Notes: a model not told the origin generated them from the letters alone. 18,186 nt of DNA from Candidatus Limnocylindrales bacterium (GCA_030647575.1 JAUSJS010000056.1:1-18186); one strand, 5' to 3'; shown: positions 7,067 through 13,939, counted from the stretch's first letter. A program made the numbers and translations.

Positions 7067-7986
7067 GCTGGCCCGACGAGCTCGCGCAGACCCGCCTCGA
7101 CCTCGTCGTGGTCTGCGCCCCACGGCACGACCACGACCTGCCCGTCGCGCTCGAGGCCCTCCTCGAGCAGGCAGCACTTGACGATCGTCGGCTCCTCGCG
7201 CCGGCCGGCGAGGAGGCGCGGGCACATCTCCAGCGACGGTGGGCGATCACCGTACAGGTGCTCGTGGATCTGGCGGCTCCGCTCGCAGCCGACGAGCAGC
7301 CAGTCGGCCCGCTCCGGTCGCTCGTCGAGGAAGTGGACCGGCGCACCGAGCGCCTCGAACCCCGAGGCCCGGCAGGGGAACAGGTAGCCGCCCGGCCCCG
7401 GCGTCGCCGCTGCGGCAAGCCCCGGCAGGTCGATCCGCTCGAGCCTGGGGAGCGTGGCCGCCAGGGGCGCCATGGCGAGCACGCGCTCGACGAGGTCCCA
7501 CAGCTTGGGCGGCTCGGGCGGTGCCACCTCGACGACCGTGACGGCGACCGGCCCCGGTCGGGCGATGAAGTTGACGTGCTCGTAGCGCCCGAGGACGACG
7601 AGCGTCTCGTCCGTCGCCAGGCCGAGCTCAACAGCCTTGGCCGCCATCGGCGACGGCAGCCCCACGTCAACGGCCCGGTCGACGACGAAGCGGGTCCGCG
7701 CCGGCGGCGACAGCCACGCCGCCCGGGTGATCGGGGAGAACAGGGGCTGCCGGTCGGCGGTCTCGACGGCCGCCACGGCGACCCCCTCCCGGTCGTGGAA
7801 GACGATGAACTCGGTCCGTCGGTAGGCGTCCCGCCCGACGATCGTCCGGAGCCCCGCGTCGGTCAGCGGGAAGTCGGCCCGCTGGTAGCTGACACGGCGG
7901 TAGGGGAGCGGCATGAAGTTCCGGCCGCCGGTCCAGCTGCCCGGCCCGACCATGGGCTCCTCGTCGAGCACGCCCTCAGCGGCCAT
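7063..7986 (-). CDS. Protein of unknown function with a cysteine/histidine-rich C-terminal third
   Basis: 307 residues, ATG 7986 with a GGAG ribosome binding site nine bases upstream. It overlaps the end of the DUF2877 gene by 11 bases and the start of comA by four, so it is expressed with both. I do not recognise the family. It looks soluble and has no membrane helix. The first 204 residues contain no cysteine, whereas the last third holds C205, C234, C255, C271 and C272 along with H218, H241 and H243. The spacing (G-C-E-R-S, E-M-C-P-R, V-K-C-C-L) suggests a metal or Fe-S site or a redox-active C-C pair. Placement immediately before phosphosulfolactate synthase suggests a role in sulfite/sulfur supply or thiol handling for CoM synthesis. 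That role is a guess from context. Confidence 0.8.
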   Translation of the reverse strand: MAAEGVLDEEPMVGPGSWTGGRNFMPLPYRRVSYQRADFPLTDAGLRTIVGRDAYRRTEFIVFHDREGVAVAAVETADRQPLFSPITRAAWLSPPARTRFVVDRAVDVGLPSPMAAKAVELGLATDETLVVLGRYEHVNFIARPGPVAVTVVEVAPPEPPKLWDLVERVLAMAPLAATLPRLERIDLPGLAAAATPGPGGYLFPCRASGFEALGAPVHFLDERPERADWLLVGCERSRQIHEHLYGDRPPSLEMCPRLLAGRREEPTIVKCCLLEEGLERDGQVVVVPWGADHDEVEAGLRELVGPA

Positions 7987-8812
7987 CGGGCAAATCTCCG
8001 GCCGGCGTCGCGCATCGCCGACACGCCCGGCCCGCCAGCCGGACGCCTCCCAGCAGGTCCGCGCCGGACGTCGCGCCGATCGCGAGCAACCTCGACAGGT
8101 CCGGGGGGAACGTCGCGCGCCGGGCGAGCAGGCTCGCCAGTAGCCCGGCCAGTGGCGCCGCCACGTGGCCGTGCTCGGCGGCGGCCAGGAGTTGGCCGGC
8201 GAGACGGGTCGTCCGGGGAACGGCTGCCTCCCGGATGGCCGCTCGCAGCGGGGCCCCGCCGGGCCAGCGACCGGCGACCTCGGCCCATGACCGGAAGGCG
8301 AGCACGCCGGCGAGCACGTCGTCGCCCGATGGGGTCAGACCGGGACCGAGCCCCGCGATCCGGGCGGCAACGGCCGCCGCCGTTCCCGCGTCGCCACGGG
8401 CCACGGCGATCTCCAGCTGGTCGAGGTCGGTCGCCGGGATGACGGCGCGGTAGCCGCGATCCGGGCCGGCGACCCGGTCGGCGATCGTGTCGAGGACGCG
8501 CAGTCGCCGACCCAGCTCCTTGCCGTCGACGGCCTCTACGGCGGCGACAGGCTCCGCCCTCCAGCGGGCGGCGGTCGAGCGCTCGAGGCGCGGCGGCCGG
8601 TCGAGCGCCCGCAGGTCGGGCGGAGCCGAGCGGGCGAGCCGGACCGTGTAGGGTCCGTCGGCGACGTCGTTCCGGACGACGGAGAGCATGGCGTCGTCGG
8701 TCGTCCGGCCGATCACGACGGCCCGCTCAAAGCGAGCCACGAGCGTCCATGGCGCGCCGGAATCCAGCAGGCGCGAGGCCTCCTCGTCGAGGCTGACGAC
8801 CTGCACGTCCAT
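7976..8812 (-). CDS. DUF2877-family protein (AllH / YlbF-like)
   Basis: 278 residues, ATG 8812, the first gene of the long minus-strand operon. The family signature G-L-G-P-G-L-T-P-S-G-D-D is at 154-165, followed by T-T-R-L-A-G-Q-L-L (201-209) and I-G-A-T-S-G-A-D (245-252), as in DUF2877 proteins. E. coli YlbF, a member, lies beside fdrA and ylbE and has been assigned to oxamate carbamoyltransferase (AllFGH). Here the matching partner gene appears to sit at the other end of the operon (1-146), with the CoM genes between them. No Shine-Dalgarno site precedes the ATG; a TAGCAT hexamer six bases upstream suggests a leaderless transcript. The C-terminus carries an R-A-C-R-R-C pair. The reaction in this context is unknown. 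Confidence 0.85.
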   Translation of the reverse strand: MDVQVVSLDEEASRLLDSGAPWTLVARFERAVVIGRTTDDAMLSVVRNDVADGPYTVRLARSAPPDLRALDRPPRLERSTAARWRAEPVAAVEAVDGKELGRRLRVLDTIADRVAGPDRGYRAVIPATDLDQLEIAVARGDAGTAAAVAARIAGLGPGLTPSGDDVLAGVLAFRSWAEVAGRWPGGAPLRAAIREAAVPRTTRLAGQLLAAAEHGHVAAPLAGLLASLLARRATFPPDLSRLLAIGATSGADLLGGVRLAGRACRRCATPAGDLPDGR

Positions 8813-8818
8813 CGACGA

Positions 8819-8828
8819 ATGCTACCAT
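8819..8828. promoter_or_regulatory. Overlapping divergent -10 elements, apparently leaderless
   Basis: Ten bases hold two TANNNT hexamers facing opposite ways: TAGCAT on the minus strand (8819-8824), six bases before ATG 8812, and TACCAT on the plus strand (8823-8828), five bases before ATG 8834. Neither gene has a Shine-Dalgarno site. A -10 hexamer five to seven bases before the start codon is the known geometry of leaderless transcripts in several high-GC lineages. No clear -35 was found for either direction. Confidence 0.5.
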
Positions 8829-8833
8829 GGCTC

Positions 8834-9823
8834 ATGCCCCAGACTGGCGCGGTCCACGCACTCCCGCCGGTCTCGGAGTTGGTCGCCCACCTCCGCGCGG
8901 CGCCCGCCTGGCAGCGCAAACGGGACCTGCGGCTGTTGTCACAGGGCACCCTCGGGCTGCCGGACGACGTCGGCGACGACGCGGTCGCGCTGCCCGACGG
9001 CGACGGCTACCTGCTTTTTGCCGCGGAGGTCATGTGGCCGCCCTTCGTCGCGGTCGAACAGGAGCTGGCCGGCCGTAGCGCGGTGCTCGCCAACGCGAAC
9101 GACATCTACGCGATGGGCGGCCGGCCGATCGCTCTCCTCGACACACTGCTCGCGCCCGGGATCGCCGAGGCCGACGCGGTCATGCGCGGGATCGCGGCGG
9201 GCGCCGTCCGCTACGGCGTGCCGGTCCTCGGAGGGCATCTCACGCTCGAGGCCGAGGTGACCTCGCTGGCGGTGTTCATCGTGGGACGGGCGCGCCGCCT
9301 CCTGTCCGGCCGCGCCGCGACAGCGGGCGACGTGCTGCTCCTGCTCACCGCCAGCGAGGGGCGGTTCCACGAGCGCTTCCCGTTCTGGGACTGCTCGCTC
9401 GACCGGAGCGACGCCGACCTGCGGCGGGACCTGGAGCTACTGCCGGAGATCGCCGAGGCCGGTCTCTGCGACGCGGCGCGGGACGTCTCGATGCCCGGCG
9501 TCCTGGGATCCGCGCTCCAGTTTCTCGAGGGCTCCGGCGTCGGCGCCGAGATCGACCTCCGGGCCCTCCCATACCCCGCGGACGCGCGTGGTCGCGAGGA
9601 ACTGTGGCTCCAGTCCTTCCCCAGCTATGCGTTTCTGCTGGCGGTTGAGGACGATCGGGTCGAGGAGGTCGTCGCGCGGGCGACGGCGCGGAACCGCGTC
9701 TGCGCCCCGATCGGCCGGGTGACCGCCGAGCCGCGTGTCGAGTTGATCGACGGCTCCGAGCGGGCCTGCCTGTGGGACTTCGCGGCGGAGCCGTTCTGCG
9801 GGTTCGGCCGGCCGGCTCCGTAA
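8834..9823 (+). CDS. AIR-synthase-like protein of the nitrogen-starvation cluster (Sll0787 type)
   Basis: 329 residues from ATG 8834; an in-frame ATG at 8819 is possible, but the TACCAT box favours 8834. It has the PurM/ThiL/SelD (AIR synthase-related) fold: G-D-D (47-49) with P-D-G-D-G-Y-L-L-F (54-62), N-D-I-Y-A-M-G-G-R-P (89-98), G-G-H-L-T (133-137) and an R-D-V-S-M-P-G-x-L segment (216-224). These are the ATP/Mg-binding positions of the superfamily, so it probably phosphorylates or ATP-activates a small substrate. The G-D-D followed by P-D-G-D-G-Y-L-L-F matches the Sll0787 family as I remember it, the family that pairs with the Sll0786 acetyltransferase (fused in MSMEG_0567). The acetyltransferase gene faces it seven bases away, which supports this call. 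It is the only plus-strand member of the cluster. Confidence 0.85.
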   Translation: MPQTGAVHALPPVSELVAHLRAAPAWQRKRDLRLLSQGTLGLPDDVGDDAVALPDGDGYLLFAAEVMWPPFVAVEQELAGRSAVLANANDIYAMGGRPIALLDTLLAPGIAEADAVMRGIAAGAVRYGVPVLGGHLTLEAEVTSLAVFIVGRARRLLSGRAATAGDVLLLLTASEGRFHERFPFWDCSLDRSDADLRRDLELLPEIAEAGLCDAARDVSMPGVLGSALQFLEGSGVGAEIDLRALPYPADARGREELWLQSFPSYAFLLAVEDDRVEEVVARATARNRVCAPIGRVTAEPRVELIDGSERACLWDFAAEPFCGFGRPAP

Positions 9824-9830
9824 CCCCGCC

Positions 9831-10439
9831 TCAGGGGCTCGCCCTGGGTTGGCCGCCGGCGGCGTGCGACCGGGGGCTCGTTGGCTCTCCGCTCCAGGCG
9901 GGAAGCATCAGCTGGTGCGGGATCCCGGCGAAGACGCCCGGATCGCCGACCTTCCGCCAGCCGAGGTGCTCGAAGAAGTGGACGATAGGGAGCTGGATGT
10001 GACCGAGGAAGACCCGGACGCCGCGCTCCCTGACGAGCTCCTCGGCCGTCCTGACGAGGGCCCGTCCCACCAGCAGGCGCGACGCTCGGTAGGCCGCCAC
10101 GACCGTGAGTCGCCCGCCGAACCAGGTGCCGTCCTCGGCCGGGCAGCAGCGGACGACGCCGACCATCTCACCGGCCGGCTCGCAGATCGCCACGATGTGG
10201 AGCGTGCGCGGGTCGGCGTCCACGGGCTCGACGTCGCTGCCGTCGAACAGGCCCTGCTCGTCGACGAACGTTTGCTTCCGGATCGCGTAGTACTCCGCCA
10301 GTTCCGCCTCGGAGACGGCCGGCCGGCAGACGAGCCAGCGCTCGGGCCGGGCTCGGGTGGTCTGCGTCTGAGGCATGGTCTGGACACTAACCAGGTCGAT
10401 GTCGGTCGCCTCCGGCGGCGGTGAGGCCGATCGTGTCAT
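9831..10439 (-). CDS. GNAT N-acetyltransferase of the nitrogen-starvation cluster (MSMEG_0567 / Sll0786 type)
   Basis: 202 residues from ATG 10439, or 181 from ATG 10376; neither has a clear Shine-Dalgarno site and the GNAT domain begins after both. The sequence carries A-I-R-K-Q-T-F-V-D-E-Q-G-L-F-D-G-S-D (52-69), G-V-V-R (94-97), F-G-G-R-L-T-V (107-113) with the acetyl-CoA loop near 118-127, H-I-Q (147-149) and F-F-E-H-L-G-W (155-161). This set is typical of the MSMEG_0567/Sll0786 family. In mycobacteria the acetyltransferase is fused to the AIR-synthase-like domain; here the two are separate and convergent. It is the last gene of the minus-strand cluster, 75 bases after the membrane protein gene, with a hairpin and a palindrome in the gap. 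The substrate is not known to me. Confidence 0.88.
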   Translation of the reverse strand: MTRSASPPPEATDIDLVSVQTMPQTQTTRARPERWLVCRPAVSEAELAEYYAIRKQTFVDEQGLFDGSDVEPVDADPRTLHIVAICEPAGEMVGVVRCCPAEDGTWFGGRLTVVAAYRASRLLVGRALVRTAEELVRERGVRVFLGHIQLPIVHFFEHLGWRKVGDPGVFAGIPHQLMLPAWSGEPTSPRSHAAGGQPRASP

Positions 10440-10440
10440 G

Positions 10441-10459
10441 GCCGATCCGGCGGATCGGC
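10441..10459. promoter_or_regulatory. 19-base palindrome upstream of the acetyltransferase gene
   Basis: Perfect inverted repeat GCCGATCCG-G-CGGATCGGC ending two bases before ATG 10439. Its core, CGATCCGGCGGATCG, differs from the palindrome at 13017-13031 only at one symmetric pair (T/A versus C/G). It could be an operator, or a 7-bp RNA stem with a 5-base loop that controls translation of the acetyltransferase. Confidence 0.4.
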
Positions 10460-10467
10460 GGTGCGGG

Positions 10468-10507
10468 GTGCCGGGGCCCCGTGGGCCTGGCCTCGAGGCC
10501 CCGGCAC
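10468..10507 (-). terminator. Hairpin after the AmiS/UreI-like gene
   Basis: An 11-bp perfect stem (10468-10478 with 10497-10507) and an 18-base loop lie eight bases after the stop of the membrane protein gene. No T tract follows on the minus strand, so it is not a classic intrinsic terminator. It may protect or partly terminate the upstream message before the acetyltransferase gene. Confidence 0.35.
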
Positions 10508-10514
10508 GATGATC

Positions 10515-11069
10515 TCAGTAGGTCAGGAAGTTGAGGCCCATGGAGATCCGGAGGGCCGGGACGAAGAACGTCCAGACCGCGGTCGCCACGAGGATCCAGC
10601 CGAGCAGCCGGGCTTCCAGCTTGCCGTACACGGTGGCCCAGATGGCCACGAAGGCCACGGTCCAGACGACCATGATCGACTGGAACAGCAGATCGCCGTG
10701 GAAGAACTTCTCGATGAAGAACAGTGACCCGACGGCGATCGGCAGGGAGATGTTGGCCATCGGCTTCAGATCGAGCCCGCCGAGCTCGCTCGCGCCGAGG
10801 GCGGTGAAGAACAGCGCGTAGAGGGTCGCCAGCGCGGCGACGGCGACGCCGTTGCCGCCGACGCTGAAGAGCATGTACCCGACGTTGATGAACATCACGA
10901 TGCCCGCGATCAGGCTGATCGCGCCGACGGTCTTTACGGGATGGGCGCCGCCCTCGGCGGGCTGCGCGCCCACGCCCAGGAAGAAGAGCCCGTTGGCCCA
11001 GGCGGCGAGGCCGCCGGCAACGAGCAACAGGGTCAGGGGCAGGGGACTCTCGAGCGGAAAATTACCCAC
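10515..11069 (-). CDS. Six-helix membrane protein, AmiS/UreI-like amide/urea channel
   Basis: 184 residues from GTG 11069, which has a GGGAG ribosome binding site seven bases upstream. The reading frame stays open further upstream but lacks a better start. Six hydrophobic segments are visible, at about residues 10-32, 45-68, 74-95, 105-123, 131-152 and 156-178. Length and helix number fit the AmiS/UreI family of small amide and proton-gated urea channels. The pattern L-D-L-K-P (101-105) before helix 4 and the W-x-x-x-x-x-W segments in the last helices recall UreI, but similarity is weak. The setting in a nitrogen-starvation cluster beside an amidohydrolase fits import of a small amide, urea or nitrile-like compound. 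It might instead be an unrelated six-helix protein. Confidence 0.6.
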   Translation of the reverse strand: MGNFPLESPLPLTLLLVAGGLAAWANGLFFLGVGAQPAEGGAHPVKTVGAISLIAGIVMFINVGYMLFSVGGNGVAVAALATLYALFFTALGASELGGLDLKPMANISLPIAVGSLFFIEKFFHGDLLFQSIMVVWTVAFVAIWATVYGKLEARLLGWILVATAVWTFFVPALRISMGLNFLTY

Positions 11070-11251
11070 GGTTGAACTCCCTCTTCGATTCCACGATGCC
11101 GTCCCCCGCAGGCGCGTCCCGCCGGCGACACGCACGCTGTCGGCGATGGATGATCCGGATCCGCGCGGACTGGCCTGGAAGCGCGGGACTGTCGGGGACG
11201 GGCGCCGGCGGGCGATCGGCTCCCCGTGGACCGCCAGGCCGGCGATCCCGA

Positions 11252-12382
11252 CTACAGAACGGACAGCTGGCGGCCGGCCCGGACGGACCGCCCCGCAGCG
11301 AAGGCGGGCAACCCGCTGCAGGCGCCGCAGCGGGCACAGCCCGCCTTGGTGTCCGCGTGGTTCATGCCACGGCGCTCGAGCATCTCGGTGACGGCCTCGT
11401 AGATGCTCGTCATGGTCTGGGGCGATGGCGCCGGCACGTCCTGCATCTCGGTGCCCAGGATGGGTCGCAGGGGAACGATGAACGGGAAGACGCCGATGTC
11501 GACGAGTCGCTGCGACCCGGCGATGATCGACTCCACGCTTTCCCCGAGGCCGACGATGATGTAGCTGCTCACCTGCCCTTCCCCGAAGAGCTCGACGGCT
11601 CGTCGGAATGCTGCGAAGTAGTGATCGATGCTCGTCCGGGCCTTGCCGGGCAGGATCCGCTCCCGGACGGCCTGGTCGAACGCCTCCAGGTGGATGCCGA
11701 TCGAATCGGCGCCGGCCGCCTTGACCTCGGCGAGGACGTTGAGGTCCTCCGGCGGCTCGAACTGGACTTCGATCGGGAGATCGACGGCCGCCTTCACGGC
11801 ACGAACGCAGCGCGCCATGTAGCGGGCGCCCTTGTCGTGCTCGTTGAGCGTGCCCATCGTCATCACGAAATGCTTCACGCCGTCGAGGCGCACGGCCGCG
11901 GCCGCCACCTCGGCGAGCTGATCGGGGGTCTTGACGGGCACGGTGGCCTTATTCCTGAGGCTGATCCCGATCCCGCAGAACCGGCACCGGTCGGCGTCGC
12001 TGTTCCAGCGGATGCACGTCTGGACGATGGTCGTGGCCAGGACGTCCGTGCCGTGCAGAACGGCGATCTGGTTGTAGGGAACGCCGTCGGCCGTCGACAG
12101 GTCATAGAAGCGGGGCCGGGGCGGAAACGCCACCGGCGCCAGCGCTGCCCCGTCGCGGGTGATGACGTAGCCGCCGCCGTGCTCGCGCACGGCATACGGA
12201 GACGAGCCGACGAAGTCGGCCAATGTGGGCACCATCACGACCTGGCCGTCGAAGACGAACGGCTTGTCGTCGGTCGGTCCCGCGCCGCCGCGCCGCCCCA
12301 TCGTGTTGACCGGCACCTCGAGACGCGCGCCCCGCGTCTGCAGGTCAACGACGAGCTGTTGGGTGGCGGTCGCCTCGTCCAC
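11252..12382 (-). CDS. Radical SAM protein of the nitrogen-starvation cluster (MSMEG_0568 type)
   Basis: 376 residues from GTG 12382 with a strong ribosome binding site (AGAGGAG, six bases upstream). The Fe-S site is atypical: C123-x9-C133-x2-C136 (T-C-I-R-W ... R-C-R-F-C-G) instead of C-x3-C-x2-C. It is followed by a TIM-barrel with M-T-M-G-T (174-178), I-E-V-Q-F-E-P-P (204-211), I-G-I-H-L-E (228-233) and I-I-V-G-L-G-E (275-281), as in biotin-synthase-like radical SAM enzymes. A second cysteine set, C349-x2-C352-x2-C355, near the C-terminus may hold an auxiliary cluster. Match to the MSMEG_0568 family rests on this layout and on the neighbouring MSMEG_0567- and MSMEG_0572-type genes. The reaction is not known to me; the Nit1C cluster it marks has been linked to cyanide assimilation in some bacteria. 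Confidence 0.88.
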   Translation of the reverse strand: MDEATATQQLVVDLQTRGARLEVPVNTMGRRGGAGPTDDKPFVFDGQVVMVPTLADFVGSSPYAVREHGGGYVITRDGAALAPVAFPPRPRFYDLSTADGVPYNQIAVLHGTDVLATTIVQTCIRWNSDADRCRFCGIGISLRNKATVPVKTPDQLAEVAAAAVRLDGVKHFVMTMGTLNEHDKGARYMARCVRAVKAAVDLPIEVQFEPPEDLNVLAEVKAAGADSIGIHLEAFDQAVRERILPGKARTSIDHYFAAFRRAVELFGEGQVSSYIIVGLGESVESIIAGSQRLVDIGVFPFIVPLRPILGTEMQDVPAPSPQTMTSIYEAVTEMLERRGMNHADTKAGCARCGACSGLPAFAAGRSVRAGRQLSVL

Positions 12383-12449
12383 GGGATTCTCCTCTCGGCG
12401 CGCTGATCGGATGGCCGGCGCCAGGACGGCCCGCGGCCCATCCCGGGCG

Positions 12450-12477
12450 GGACCGCGCGACGGTCGTCGCGCGGTCC
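12450..12477 (-). other. Perfect 12-bp hairpin between the MSMEG_0572-type and radical SAM genes
   Basis: GGACCGCGCGAC (12450-12461), loop GGTC, then the exact complement (12466-12477). It begins 17 bases after the stop of the upstream gene and has no T tract on either side. Its likely role is to set the ratio of the two messages, through stability or partial termination, rather than full termination. Confidence 0.5.
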
Positions 12478-12493
12478 TCCGCTCGGGTCGAGC

Positions 12494-12982
12494 CTAGAGG
12501 GTCCAGGTGTTGAGCACGAGCGCGCCGGCCTTCCAGTTGTCGAGCAGGGAGTCGAGCACGTCGAGCGGGTGGAAGGGCTTGATCCCGGGGATCATGTCCT
12601 CCTCGCGGTGGCCGTAGAGCATGCCCATCGCGAACCGGCAGGCGTAGACCTTCGACCCCTCGTTCATGATGATCTTGAGCTGACCGTTCACGGCCAGCGC
12701 GCCGGGGAAGCCCTCCTTGCCGACGGCCGGCCAGCCGCGGGAGCCGGAGCCGAGCAGGACGCCCGGGCCGTACAGGACGACCGTCAGGGCGAAGCCCTTG
12801 CGGGCCAGCCGGGTCGAGGTGAGAAGGTTGACCAGACCCACGGATCCCTCGTACGGAACCGTGTGCATCATGACCAGGGCCCGGTCGCCCGGCTTCGCCT
12901 GGTGATCCGGGAAGATCTTCTCCTGGATGTCGTAGAGGACATCGCCTTCCTGGGGAACCGGGATCGTGACGCGATCGGCCAT
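12494..12982 (-). CDS. Nitrogen-starvation response protein, MSMEG_0572 / Sll0783 family (DsrE-like fold)
   Basis: 162 residues from ATG 12982 with AGGAGGT about nine bases upstream; the longer in-frame start at 13042 lacks such a site. Recognised by R-A-L-V-M-M-H-T-V-P-Y-E-G-S-V-G (34-49), V-V-L-Y-G-P-G-V (68-75), K-V-Y-A-C-R-F-A (111-118), the H-R-E-E-D-M-I-P-G segment (125-133) and the N-T-W-T-L C-terminus. The order strand - helix - G-x-G-V - cysteine strand resembles the DsrE/DsrF fold, with the single cysteine C115 where sulfur-carrying members have theirs. The Sll0783 protein is induced by nitrogen starvation in cyanobacteria; its chemistry is unknown to me. It lies 102 bases after the amidohydrolase and 111 bases before the radical SAM gene. 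Confidence 0.88.
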   Translation of the reverse strand: MADRVTIPVPQEGDVLYDIQEKIFPDHQAKPGDRALVMMHTVPYEGSVGLVNLLTSTRLARKGFALTVVLYGPGVLLGSGSRGWPAVGKEGFPGALAVNGQLKIIMNEGSKVYACRFAMGMLYGHREEDMIPGIKPFHPLDVLDSLLDNWKAGALVLNTWTL

Positions 12983-13016
12983 CGTGACCTTACCTCCTAG
13001 ATCGATCTTGCTGACC

Positions 13017-13031
13017 CGACCCGGCGGGTCG
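13017..13031. promoter_or_regulatory. 15-base palindrome upstream of the MSMEG_0572-type gene
   Basis: Perfect inverted repeat CGACCCG-G-CGGGTCG, in the gap after the amidohydrolase gene and 34 bases before ATG 12982. It is the near twin of the palindrome at 10441-10459 (shared form CGAYCCGGCGGRTCG). As RNA both would fold with the same five-base loop. Confidence 0.4.
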
Positions 13032-13084
13032 TGATCCAGCACCCTCGCCCGTGACGTTGACGCCGTCGATCGTCAGACCTGGCC

Positions 13085-13939
13085 CTATTTCTTGCCGGAG
13101 CTGTCGTATAGATCGGCGGCGTTCTGGTAGAAGATCCGGTGCTTCAGCTCCTCGCCGATCTCGGCGTTCTCGAACCGGTAGTACTCGCTCCAGAAGTCGC
13201 TCCACGGCGTATCGGAGGCGAACATCATGCGATCCCAGGCCTCGCCGCGCTCCTGCAGCTCGTGGAGCATCCAGCGGGAACCGAAGCCCGGTGACCAGCT
13301 GCAGTCACCGTACACCTTGTAGCCCTCGCGGACGAGGTCGAAGAACGTCGGCACGTACTTGATTGCCCCGGACACCCCGCCGCCCATGTGGACGACGTAG
13401 ATCTTGATCCGTTTGCCGTACTCGCGAATGAACGTCAGCAGGTTGCTGATGTCGGAGGTGCCGCCCGGGCTCGTATGCATGTGGAAGACGAGGTTGTTCG
13501 CCTCGCAGGCGTCGACGATCTCGTCCCAGTGGGCCTTCGTCTCGGCGTCCCAGTCGGAGACCGTGTACGTCCCGCCCAGGAGGCACGTCGTTTTCAGCGC
13601 CTTGATGCCCTTGTCACCGGCGTGCTGGAGCGCCTCGCGGACGCGCTCCTGGTCCTTGAGTAGCGGAGAAACCCAGATCGCGCCGACGAGGCGGTCGTTG
13701 TGCTCGACCGAGTCGATCACCAGCGGGTTCAGCGAGAACGGCTGGGACGAGTCCGGGATCCCGTAGTTGGAGATGACCATCTGGCGCTCGATCCCGTGAT
13801 CGTCCATGTGTTTGAGGATGGCCGCCGCGTCCTTGTACTCGATGACGGTTGGGTTGACCGGCGGCAGTCCGTAGTACGGGTAGGGCGCCATCTCGCCGAT
13901 GTGACTGTGCGCGTCGAACACCGGCCGTTGAACCCTCAT
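13085..13939 (-). CDS. Amidohydrolase-2 family TIM-barrel metal-dependent hydrolase
   Basis: 284 residues from ATG 13939 with ribosome binding site GAGG six bases upstream; a GTG at 13966 has no such site. Metal ligands expected for the amidohydrolase superfamily are visible: H-S-H (H11, H13) in the first strand, H153/H155 (F-H-M-H-T), H184 (V-V-H-M-G-G-G) and D243 (A-S-D-T-P-W). The K113/K116 segment (G-I-K-A-L-K-T) is typical of the amidohydrolase-2 branch, whose members include decarboxylases such as ACMSD and dihydroxybenzoate decarboxylases as well as hydrolases. It is the first gene of the cluster's minus-strand operon and has its own promoter. Nit1C-type clusters usually carry a nitrilase; here this protein may provide the hydrolytic (or decarboxylating) step. 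The substrate is unknown. Confidence 0.85.
   Translation of the reverse strand: MRVQRPVFDAHSHIGEMAPYPYYGLPPVNPTVIEYKDAAAILKHMDDHGIERQMVISNYGIPDSSQPFSLNPLVIDSVEHNDRLVGAIWVSPLLKDQERVREALQHAGDKGIKALKTTCLLGGTYTVSDWDAETKAHWDEIVDACEANNLVFHMHTSPGGTSDISNLLTFIREYGKRIKIYVVHMGGGVSGAIKYVPTFFDLVREGYKVYGDCSWSPGFGSRWMLHELQERGEAWDRMMFASDTPWSDFWSEYYRFENAEIGEELKHRIFYQNAADLYDSSGKK

Noticed and set aside
9824..9846. Bidirectional terminator between the convergent AIR-synthase-like and acetyltransferase genes
   Set aside because: Only 4-5 bp stems without T tracts can be drawn, and most of the sequence is coding.
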